64,000 nt of DNA from Rhea pennata (Eukaryota; Chordata; Aves; Rheiformes; Rheidae), in NCBI RefSeq assembly GCF_028389875.1, contig NC_084664.1, positions 38,450,323 through 38,514,322 on the forward strand, written 5' to 3'. The notes under the pieces are model-generated. The model searched no databases and had not been told where the DNA came from. It saw only the letters and a program-made list of their open reading frames with translations. Each line of letters opens with the position of its first letter. Positions within the stretch are counted from its first letter, which is position 1. Position numbers and translations under genes: made by a program. This document shows positions 49,937-61,523 of this stretch, one piece after another.

Positions 49937-52196
49937 TCATTTGTGCATCATTTAGCGTGCATACATTTCATATTTCGATACCAAAGGAGAGACTCACAAA
50001 GGTTCACTTCAGTGGAGAGGCGAATCAACAATATGGAGTTTTGGAGGGATGATTTAGAGCAGGAGCTTAACTTCAGACGCTCTCAACTGTACCTCTCTCT
50101 GAAGGAGCCCCTTTCTTCCCATTGCCTGCAGAGGAAGTGCAGAGAGATTAGCCTCCATCAACGCTCCTCTAAATGTCAGTGCAACAGACTGCATATGACT
50201 TGTGGTTAGGAAACCAGATAGTTTAATGCAGCCATTAATTAAACAAAACCATCAAGCCAGTCTCACCATACATTTTCAGAACTGTAACTGAATGAGAAGT
50301 TCAATGTTTGGAAGGATATTTGTAATAAATTGCATCTGTGGAGGCAACAAAATAGTAACAGTGTCTGAAAAAAACTCTTTACGCTGTTAGCACATTTAAG
50401 TGAGCAAAAAAGCTACCCTGTCTTTTCAAAAGTGCACTTACAGTACAAAAAGAAAAGGTTTGAAGAACTGCCATTCAAAACATGGTATATAACTGTTACA
50501 GCATATAAATAAGGCAGGGTGAAAACTTAGTTAAAATATTTACACACACTGTAAGATTTAACGTTTCCTCAGAAACACCATTTACAAAAATGTTTGACAT
50601 AGTAAAAAAAAAGCACTTAACCCTTGGACTGTGTGTCTGAGCATTTCCTGGTATAGGTTCATGGTGGCAACCCCAGGAGCTATAAATCCACAGAGGACCC
50701 CTTGGTAAATCCGCGACTCAGGTGTTCCTGGACTCCATCACGTGTGCGAGCGGGGGGAAGGCGCCCCATGCTTTGTGCTCTCCGTTGGCCAGGGATAGGA
50801 GCTGTACCCATAAACTGAATGCCCGCATTACTTTAAAGGAAACATATCATCAGCAGCTAAAAAAAAAATGCCCTGGGTATTATTCCTTTCTAAAGCCCAG
50901 GCTGAAATAGTATTTACATTTTGTATCAATCAGGAGCCAGCAGCAGTTTAGCAGGATTTAAACCAAGATAAAGATCCATCTACATGTGGAATATGAACAT
51001 GTTTCCTGTGGAAGTTTTTCCTAAAAAACCCAAGAAGGCCACACAACTTTGTTTTCTGGAAGGCTCATCCCAAGCATATGAATGGATAGTTGCACAGTTT
51101 ATATGTGTAAGGGATGTGTGAGAGATCTGGATTCCTCACAACTTCAAGAGAATTTTCTGCAGCTGTTACATTTACCAAGATAGAAACAATTTTATCTGTG
51201 TTGTACACCACAATATTAGTATTATTATAAACCTAAGATTATGTATTTTAACTGTGGCATTTTTTCTGTGAAGTATTCTTTCAGAAATGTTAAGAAGCAC
51301 TCAGGTTGCATTCATTACTAGCATTGATTTCTTTTATTGTTTGTTACTCTGAAATGCTTTCATTACAGTGTATGCGGTTTTATCCACATAGAAAAATGCA
51401 ACAAAATGTATTTCAGTATAATGCGAATATTGGACTACAATATAATTCAGCTACAAATCATAACCTTTCTCCATCACTTTCTTCATCAGCTATTGTGGCA
51501 ATAAGAAGCTTATTTGAGACAGAAGAATGAATTGCTAATTTAATGATTTTTACTGGAAAGAACTAGACCTCTAACGTGCATGAAAACTCAGCAGGGCTGT
51601 ATGTGTTAAGCAGATTATTAACAGAATACAGTATTGAAAGACAAGCTAGACCTTTCCAGTGCATATAAAACATTTTCTCATTAATGCTATTTTATTCAGT
51701 AGTAGTGCTATATTTATTAAATGCATTATTAGTTTATCAAAGAATTTATTTTCCCTCTTCCCTCTCCCCAAGGCTCTGGCATTGCTCAGTGGTAATTATT
51801 AATATAATATCAGCATTCTGGTCACCACCGGGAACGGCGGCCACGCGAAAGCCGGGTCTGAGGCGGCGAGGCAGCTCCTGAGCAGCGACGCTTGGGTTGA
51901 GGACGTTCTGCCTCCCACGCTCAGCAGTAATGAAGTTTGACTGAAGGCACGTTCAGATTGCACTCGGTCTCATGACAGGTATTTAATATTAAGTAGATTT
52001 GGGAGTTTGGCTATCTGAAGCAAAAGGGATTTATTCCAGACTTTCACGGTAGAAACTTGCTCTGTGGCCTGGAGCTGCCGAGCCTGAGAAGAAATGGCTA
52101 CTGGGGGTCTGACTGCCTTCCTGCCTGCCGGAGGAGTTACCATTTGCTGCAACACTAGGAAATCCCCATTTTCCCCTAAAACTGCTGCAGGGTCAT
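49937..52196. other. Intergenic DNA, no gene recognised
   Basis: No coding exon or RNA gene was recognised. A small CpG-richer patch lies at about 51825-51915. Further decayed CPVL exons would be expected on the minus strand here; none was recognised. Confidence 0.5.
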
Positions 52197-52305
52197 TATA
52201 TATATATATACACACATATATATGCTTACTTTTTTTTTCTTTTTCCTGAAAGCACCAAGACTGGGACTTATGTGACAGTGACGTCTGCCTCTGTCTCACT
52301 TGCAT

Positions 52306-52337
<32 letters not shown>
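52197..52337. repeat. (TA)n and (CA)n microsatellites
   Basis: A TA-rich run with an embedded CACACA lies at about 52197-52223, and an uninterrupted CA run of about 15 units at 52307-52337. They are ordinary simple repeats. Confidence 0.92.
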
Positions 52338-52339
<2 letters not shown>

Positions 52340-55300
52340 TTTACCCCTTGTGCTTGCCAAATTGAGTTTGCTGAAAACTATAGGCTCAAAAACAAAGAAA
52401 CAAATTAAAAGACCCACAAGTTGCATAGTTTTTTTTAATTGAGAAAGTTTCCTGATTCTAAGCCAATCCAATTATATTTGAAGCCTGACTCATGATTTTT
52501 TAATGCTTGATGACATATCAGTATCCTTGGGGATCCACACAGGCTATGACTATTGCACGAAACTGTATTAGGCTCATACACAATCTCAAAGATAGAGGGA
52601 CAACTTTGCCAGTGCACGTTCTTCATTTACTTTTAGGTGATAGTATTGTGCCTGTATTTGAACTTCTGATTAAAGAATTTATTCGCTCAGCATTTCATAT
52701 CGCTAGCTCTCGTATCTCCAGCACACATGCAAATACATGCTTTATTCATTTGGATCGGCATATGCATGCATGGTTTAACCTCTAATGCAGCCGTAGATTT
52801 TTTCAGCGCCGCTAAAGTAACGTGTGTACTGGAGGAGATAATACCCTGCCTGGAGCTTAAACAACAAAGAATTTAAAATTCAGAATGCCTGAAATAAATG
52901 AATCTACAGGATATATCTCCTTTTGACACTGAGTGTAGGTAGCAGGAGAGGATTATTAGACATCCTTCATGTTCACTTATGTCCTTGGAAAGCAGGTAAC
53001 TGGCCAGAGGGTACAGGCAAGTCATATCTTCATGAATACTCATAGTTATGTGGTTACAGTAACAGCTGGAAGTTGTTTCAGGCTTTCTCTTCAGTGCAAA
53101 AAAGCTTTACTCTTCCATCTCAGGTTCTTTTGCATTTTTAAACTAGTGTCTTTGTTCAGCTTGACCTATTTCTAGGAGAGGATCCTATTTTGCATGCCAA
53201 CCTGTGTGCCTTTCCTACTGACCCAGTGACCTTAATCTCTAATGGCTTGCGGTTTCCTGTCTGGGGAAGTGCTAGAGCAGCAGCCTAAGCAGCTCCAGCC
53301 AGCAGACTGATCCCAGCTGACTGCAGTGTATCTGCATTTTGAATGCTCTTGTGCTCACCGACCAAAATGCACTACTAGGCTGGAAGATAGTGAAACAGCT
53401 GCAAGGAACGGCTGCATATTTCGTCCTTCCATTAGTGGAGACTCCTTGCTAATTTGGGAACTACAGCAAGGCTGTAGTTTTGGCTTTGTGCTGCTTCACG
53501 TGCAAAGCGTTTTACCCTTGTTGCAAGGGTGGAGGGGGCAGCAATGGAGCCTACCTGATGGAATTGCTTGTGTCAGATAAACTTTCCACAAACCTTTTAC
53601 GGGGGAATTCAGTTCATTAAAGCCAAATTAGATACCAATGGCTTGATTTGCCTCATTAAAGCTTATTTAAAGGAGCAGTAACAGTAAACTGCATAGAGAT
53701 TTATAGCTAGACTTTTAGCTGACTGTGCACAGACAAATAGCAAGACCAAGGCTTTTCCTTTTTCTATGTTTTTCACTCACTCATCCATTTGAGCATAGAT
53801 ACATATCAAAAATACATTTACTAAACCTGGAGTCGGACTCTGAACATGTAACAAAGAAGACAGTAATGAATACAAAAATTTGCCTGCAATTCTATTGTTT
53901 GTTTAAAGCACAGCTGTATTTGTCCTTGTGTTATACTAGGTGAAAAGACTCAGAAAGCAATGAAAAAAGCTACGATAAAGCTTATCCTTTCCCATGAAAC
54001 TTGCAGTCAAAGGAAAGAAATTCTCTACAGAACTCATGTTTCGTTGCATTTTGTCGTCCAGGTAGATCGCAGAATTGCAGGAAAAGGTTTATTTGGCTTC
54101 TGAAACAATTACATTGCAAGAGTCTGTACACATGTGGAGGAGAAGAGTATGGGTGTTCAGAAATGCTCAGGATTTCAGCATTTTTAATAATGAGGGTTCT
54201 GGGTGAGAACGACCCAGGTAGCATACCCAATACTTTCTGAGGTCCAAAGCCTTGTGAATGTGAACTTTGGTGCTTTTCCTTGCCAAGAAGAAAACAAGAA
54301 TGATATTATCTTATGCTTCAGACAAGGCACTGACCCAGAACTGGCCACAGTTTTGCTCTGTGAGTACAGCTGGAGATCACCTACACATTTATGTGGATCT
54401 ATACCTCCATATACTCTATAACTCCATATCACTGATGTCAGTTTATGGTTTCTTCAGCCTAAGGCCCTTGAAGACAGAGGAACATGTCCTAACTGTCTGA
54501 GCTTTTGAATTTAAAAGTTATTAAGTTTATAATAAAGTTGTACAGCAGAAAGATGGTGAGTTTGCCTCATATTTCTTTGCTCTGCTAGAGACATTGCAAA
54601 GATAGGCACTGTCAAGAACAGTTCTAGCTTAAAATATCAGTTGTTTTCAGTTAAACTCTTAGACAAGCTGCAGACTGGGAGTTCATCAAAGCCATTGAGC
54701 CATGTCCAATGAATCAGAAATGATATGTATGCATTTAGCATTCACAAACAAATGGAAATATGCAAATAAAAATATTTATCCATTTCAAATGGAAAGTCAC
54801 TTTCGATACTCTGAAAAGAAGCTAGAGTTTTAAGAGTAAAAGAGAACAAAAACATAGCTGCAGCCTCAAGTTCCCAAAAAGTTCTGTTGAAGCCTTGTAG
54901 TTATGTCTCTTAGTAACAAAGAGATAAATCATAAACTAAGACTTTTGGAAATTCATCTTCAAAATATCCATTTTTACCATAGCTCTCTGTTCCCATCATT
55001 CTTGCTGACCCCTTTCAGAGAACATGACTAGCCAAGAGATCCTGAGAAAAGAAGCATCTTTATTTTTCTTTATTATTCCTTCTCCTATTTTCCTAAGAGT
55101 CATTACTAAAAAATGTCCATCTCTTGCATGCTAGAACTCAACATCATTTGGAAAGTAGTGTTAAAATCTAAATGTTGAGATGCACTTTATCTGGAAAAGT
55201 TTGCTTGGTGAAGTACAGGGGACAGATTAGGAGATCATTTTACATGGAAAACCTGAAATCTATCATAGCAATTTAGATGACAGAAAGTGAGTTCTCTCAG

Positions 55301-55884
55301 TTAAACTTAATTCCCATTTTCCCAATAGAAAATTTTATATATGAATATTTGTACCTGCCAACAAAGGGGAATTTCTAAAAGCACCTATGTAGAATACTCA
55401 TTCAGTGCTACCTGGACTGCGAGTGAGTCTACCTTTACCCAAAAGTTAAAATCAGTCATTAGAAGGTCCACCACAGTGTGGGTTGATGAGCAGTTGAGCT
55501 GGCTTGCCTCATCTAACCATTCAAGGATTGACTAGCTCAGCAAAATAAGAAGAGGTAAAATAAGCAGAGAGTTTTCTTCTCTCTTCTTTGAGGAAAAAAT
55601 AGTAAAATCAAAGGATCTGATTTGCTGCTTGTATTGCAAGGAAGGCGTTGATATATGGTTCATTTTTCTGTTTGTCAGGTAATACTAAATAATATCCAAT
55701 TTGTACAAGTCACAGATGAGTGCAGTAGAATGTTTTTTAGCCTGATTTCATAAGGATCTGAGGCTTATGCAGTTGCAGTGGACATCCATCTTTCCCAATC
55801 GCTTTTCAACCTGTTGACCATTTTCAATGAAATCTGATACAGAGAGGTCGCAGAGATATTAAGATCCTATAACATTCATGAAAA
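52338..55884. other. Intergenic DNA, no gene recognised
   Basis: Frames are all short (under about 95 codons) and match nothing recognised. No RNA gene or element was seen. Confidence 0.5.
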
Positions 55885-56210
55885 GTAGTGCCTGGAGGGA
55901 GAGTGTAAAGAGGCTGGGACTAGACTCCTTTCAGTGGTGTCCAGCAACAGGACAAGAGGCAATGGGCAGAAGCTGAACAACAGGAATTTCCGCCTGACCG
56001 TGAGGGGGAATTTCTTCACTGTGAGAGTGACGGAGCACTGGCACAGGTTGCCCAGAGAGGTTGTGGAGTCTCCTTCTCTGGAGATCTTCAAAACCTGCCT
56101 GGACACGATTCTGCACAATGTGCTCTAGGTGATCCTGCTTGAGCAGGGAGGTTGGACTAGATGATCTCCAGAGGTCCCTTCCAACCTCGACCATGCTGTG
56201 ATTCGGTGAT
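55885..56210 (+). mobile_element. CR1 LINE 3' fragment
   Basis: This plus-strand CR1 fragment encodes the polyprotein C-terminus in the plus frame 55934-56128 ([18 protein letters not shown], then [12 protein letters not shown]). It is followed by the 3' UTR (TGATCCTGCTTGAGCAGG, then GGACTAGATGATCTCCAGAG) and the end GCTGTGATTCGGTGAT. It is oriented opposite to the copies at 33.5, 36.5 and 49.5 kb. Confidence 0.93.
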
Positions 56211-59200
56211 ATTGTGGGAGGCTGTAGGAGACATGGAGGTAGTTTAAGCAGTTTCAGCAATGGAATGGAAGAGGAGCTGAGGCTATTACAGTAGAGAGTT
56301 GTAGGAAACACCACCATAGGAATCCAGGTTTGTTAATTCTGCTGTTTGTTTCTTTCATGGATGAAAAAAATAGTTTTGTGGGTTTTCTAAAACTGCATAA
56401 GGTGTCTGAAACATTCCATTTAAAATCTTTCCTTCTGACTGGCTAACTGCTTTCCGAGAGGAAAAGCTTAAATGTTAGAGCCTTTTGTAGAGGCAGATCT
56501 TACACAGAAAATAAATGATCAATACATTTATTTAATTTTGAACCTGGCATGCCCACAGACTTCCAAAACAAAAATAAAACCACAAGCCCACATCAATGTC
56601 TGTATTTATTTTGGCGTTTTCAAAGTGAAGTTCTGCAGCTTTTTACCAGTGTGTTCCTAATTGCTAAAGTAAATGCAAAATTAGATCCAAAATTTGAAAT
56701 GAGACACCAGAGTGACTGACTGAATTAGGAAAAGAGACGCTTCCGCTAATTGTTTTCCTATGAGAGAAAGACGATGCAATAACGTTCCCGAGCAGTATGA
56801 AGTTCAGAAAGGAGCGTGCAGTCACAGGCTGTTGCACATCATGGATTTTGTCTTTCAGAAATTAATGAGCAAGGTTACCATGAGACAGCTTTACCATTTT
56901 ACAGTCCATTCAGAAATAATGATGACAAATATTGCTGGAGGAAACAAGCCCTGGAGCACTCCCTCATGGCCGTTCCCAACAGCTCTTTAAGGATTCGTTT
57001 CTCGTTTTTTCTTGCCAGGCCTCCTCGATTCCTCCCCACTGGCTGGTGCTGGAGGAGCGCGGGGAGGGCATTGCTCTGCTCTGCTGGAGGGAACTCGAGA
57101 GCTCACCAAGCCACGTGCTCCAGCACTGTGGAGGGTGTTGAACTTGGCTCTGGAGCTGAATATTTCTCAATCTTTCAGAATCAGTTATTATCTGAGCTTT
57201 TTGAAGAAACTCCAGATTATCTCACATCCTCCTAGTTTTCCTTGACTAGGGGGAGAGTGATAACCAAATAAAACTCATAGCATTTAAGTTGGAAATGTTA
57301 CCGTGTTCCAGAGCTGCCGTTTCTGTTATAACATTTGGGGGCTGTGAGTGGCACACGCAGCCCTGGGAGCCTGGCGCGCGCCTCGCCGAGCCCTTTCGGA
57401 GCCCGGCCGAGCAGCCCTGCTCCCAGCCCCGCAGAGGCTTTCCCAACGCAAAGCGCAATGACATAGCAGAGTCATCGCGGATTGCCCCCGGGCCAGCCAC
57501 CTGGGCTAGCAGGACCTCAAGAGTTAAAGAAATCTGCCCAGAGGAGAGCCAGCACCTCCAAATTCTCCACATGCCTATCAGGCATGCAGCTGCAGTGCTA
57601 GGAGTAAGCAGAGGTGTTTCAGCGAGGCTCCAGCAGTATCAGCTTCGAAAAGAGTCATAGCTTGGGCACATTGCAGTGTATGAAACAGGCTGCATGGAGG
57701 CTATATCGCGCTTATATTATTCAACTGTTCTCCTGTCCCCCTCATACTAGCCAACAAGAGAGAAAATAGGTCTGAAAGAAGACTTTTGGCCTCTAGCACT
57801 TGATAAATTAATGCAAATTAATAACTAATCTGGGATGAATTGCAAAATCGGGGCTGAACATTTGCATTTCTGTGCAGAAGTATGCAGGGGTAGAGTGCCT
57901 CAACATCAATCAACAGAGGAAGGGAAAAAGACTCCAAGAAGGCTATCAGCCCAACAGCCAAATGAAACCCTCGCAGGCTTTCCCGGGGAGCCTGGAACAC
58001 TGCCTCATTTATTCCAGATGTAACCTACAAGACTCATTTGTTCTGGTGATGGCTAGATAGCAATATTTCATATATGTGTCTCAAATAGTAAGCGACTGGA
58101 TGTTAAAAATAGCACTGTCACACAAATACTGTTCACATCTGTAAGCAGGAGATCTGGGCCCAGACTTCACAAGACCGTCTTTTGTTCTGAGTCCCTTAAG
58201 GCTGAGTGCCTGCCACCGACAGCGGCACGAGATGACTCCGCTTGGCCACCACGTGAGCTTTAGTCCAGGGAAAAGCTGTCAGCTCCTCAACATTTTCCTT
58301 TGCAGCTAGTCCAGTGTTAGCTCCTCTGGCTTCTGTGTTTTTTCATCAGTGAAAGTTAGATATTCCATGTATCACTCAAGCCCTACAAGACCTGATTTGT
58401 TAATATTTATAAATTTGCTCTGCTTTGGAAAATGCACAGTGACAGATCCCGTAAGAAAGTTGCAGGGTTCCAGAGTTTCTTAATAGGAATAACTGTGCTG
58501 AGATCATCTCGGAACGAGTAATGATTAGTATGCAGGCGTTACTATATTTAGGATCAGAAGACTGATGAGCAACCTTGCAAAACTGCACTGCCACTTTCTA
58601 CAAGTAAAAGTGCAGCTTTTTGAAAAAAAAAAACATGCCATATTACAACTTATAGAACAATCCCCTTCCTGCGGTAGATAGTTACATTAGCTGCAATTCT
58701 AATTTTTTGCTATTTAATTTTATGGGTTTTCCCCACTCAGAATTGTTCTTTATTACTTAAAAAAAAAAAGTCTAAAAAGACTGCCGAAAGTACAATATAG
58801 TCACCTGAAGCAATCTAGTTTAACAGGTATAGCAAAACCTCGTAAAAACAGCAGCAACGGCTAATGTGTTAGCATGCTTACTCACAGTTTCAGCCACTAA
58901 CTGAAAATTACACAGTGAGGGTATATCTAGATTATGAGATTTAATTAAAAATTGAACTTACTTACTTCCCAAAGATGTTTATTTGAAAAGATAGTTCTAG
59001 TCTTGCAGATCAAGTTGGAATAATGATGAAGAAAGTGTTGAAAAAGCAGAAATTCCATGCAAATAGGCAAGAATCTTTCATTTATTTTGGTGATACAAAT
59101 GTAATTTGTAGTGGAAGGATTCTTGCTGCTACCTAAATTCCTAAGAAAACTTGCATAACAAATATACATGTCTATTTTCAAGTCTTTTTTAGCAAAAGAA

Positions 59201-61504
59201 ACTTGTCAGTTGAAAAGGGTGATTTGGAGAGAACAAGAAAAAAAACCTGTATTTGCCTCAGTGTCCTTTTTTTTGCATGACAGAAAGAGATCACTTTCTT
59301 TAGCTGCAAATTAAAAGTCAAGAGTTCAAATGCGAATAAAACTAAGCTTGGTGCAACTCATCTCCCGCTTCAAAAGCCTGCGGCTGGAGAAAAAAAGGCA
59401 CTCTATCACAATTTTGACTTTCAGATCATTCCTGAGGTAAACTCATGTGATATTATGGTTCTAAATTATGCGTTTTCTTTACTCTATGATAATAAAAAAT
59501 ATCTGATATTATTAAAAGCATCCAAGAGCTAGATGCTGTTTTTATTTCATATAGAAGACATGATGCTTTTTAAGCTTGACAGTGGCAACAGAATTTTTTG
59601 GAAACAAAAATATACTTTGAGAGTTCCAGTGAAGTGTAGGGATGTGTTATTTATAGTAAATCACCATTAAAATAATTTTTCATGTTACTTTGCTTATGAA
59701 ATATTTCTCTGGTTGTCAGGGAGACACGTAATGTGACTCCTCATAGCATACTATATGATGACAAAAATGTGATAGATGATTTTTAGATAATTCTTCAGGG
59801 AATTATTAATGAGAATGGAGAATTAGAGGGAGAGAAATGCAACCAAGAATAAATGAAAAAGAAACAGGCAATCTTAGAGTATCTTACACTAAAAAATAAA
59901 AAATAAACTAACTTCAGATACATTTCCAGTTGTTTCTGGGGAAAAAGCACTTACCTCTTGAACAACTGAGTTAAAGGACTGAATAAGCCAGGTATAACTT
60001 TAACTTTATCACAACAAGTTTAACTTCTAAATTCTATTGCTTTCTGTAAAATAAGTGACTAGAATAGGAAAATGATTTTGATTTTAGGATTTCAATGTGC
60101 TAATTAGGCACAGAAACATTAGGGCCTGGATCCTAGGGTGAAGTTGCAATTAGCAGAGATTTAATGAGCTGTGTAATGATAAGTGACAGGGATATGTAAC
60201 TTTACAACCATAATTTCCTGACTAGATGAACTCTTAAATGCTGCAATTCTGTGTCCTACCCCAAGGCACTTTGACCTTTCTAGCTGCCCAGAGGAAAAAC
60301 AACAGCCTACAAAGTTTTTAGGACCTACACAATATTTTAGCAACAGGAAATTCCTATAGTTTCAGGGCAATTTCTTACTCTGATCAGAGCAAACATCATT
60401 TTCCATGCTAGTCTAAACATTTTTCTGCTCCTTATGATCTATTTTATGTGGGTCGAAGAGTTTGTCTGATGACAAGAGGATCCTCTGAAGTAGCCACAGA
60501 CAGATTGAATATCAAGGGCATCCAATATCCGCAGCCACATCAAATACAGTTTGGGTGATGGGAAGGATGCACAAAAAAAGCCTATAATAAAACACCTCAT
60601 AAAATAAGACCAGAAATGCAGTCCTAGAAAGAAAGCAAAACTCAGCGTTAGGAAGACTGTTCAAGGAGAAATTCTGCTAGATAAAGCTTGGTTCTGAGAA
60701 TAAAGTTATCTGAAACCATTAATTGCTTCTGACTATCCCTGACTTCGGACAAGTCAAACTCCCTCTGCCAATCTTAACCTGGGGAATGTTACAGCTAACA
60801 AAATTATTTGAATGCGGTGAAGTCCTCAGATTCCTAATGGCAGATACTAACTTATTGCTAATACTTTTAAAACTCAGTAAAGGGAATATTTTCTTTCAAA
60901 TCTTAGATCTGTTTTAGACAGACGAATTATATAATACATGCCATACCTCTGTGATCACTTACAATTTTTCCTCCTTCACTCACAGTTTGCCTCCTTCAGT
61001 GCTTAGCATGTGTTCGTTATGATTGAGATAAGCACTCTGTGGAGTAGTGCCTGAATTTTATCCCTATTCTATTTTTAGTTAACTCAGAGTAAATCCAGCA
61101 TTAAGCAAACTGCATTCTATTCTTCCATTTTAATAGAATTTATAGTGAGCAAGATTGAGAGATAATGTAATTAAAGAGTACTTGGAAAGGTCCAAATGGC
61201 CTAGATTCTGCCTATACTGAGATGCTGACAGAGTTTAAGCCTCTGTGTCAATGAGGATGATAAAAATCCTGCTTTCCTGCAAAAATATCCTTCAAGGCTA
61301 CCAAAACCTTGCTAGATACCCACACTGCAGGCCTGAACATGCACAAAGATGTTGATGCTCCAGCATGGTCCAGAATTTCTGCACAAGTCATGGATGCATC
61401 CAACAGCAGGGATTCAGCAGAAAACCCCGCTGCATGGTGACATCCACTGTAAATATACACAAATCAACCCAGCCAAAGCTGACGCTGCTTGGGACTTCAA
61501 AATG
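56211..61504. other. Intergenic DNA, no gene recognised
   Basis: A small GC/CpG-richer patch lies at about 57350-57500, with frames on both strands (plus 57289-57660, 123 codons; minus 57246-57572, 108 codons) but no recognisable product. The rest is AT-rich with short frames only. Confidence 0.5.
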
Positions 61505-61523
61505 AAAAAAAAAAAAAAAAAAA
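61505..61523. repeat. Poly(A) tract (about 19 A)
   Basis: A run of about 19 A. No retroposed gene or LINE body was recognised upstream of it. Confidence 0.85.

Noticed and set aside
49703-50209. 168-codon plus-strand frame next to the CPVL-like remnant
   Set aside because: Its first half is the antisense of a CR1 fragment and the rest is unrecognised, so it is not a gene.
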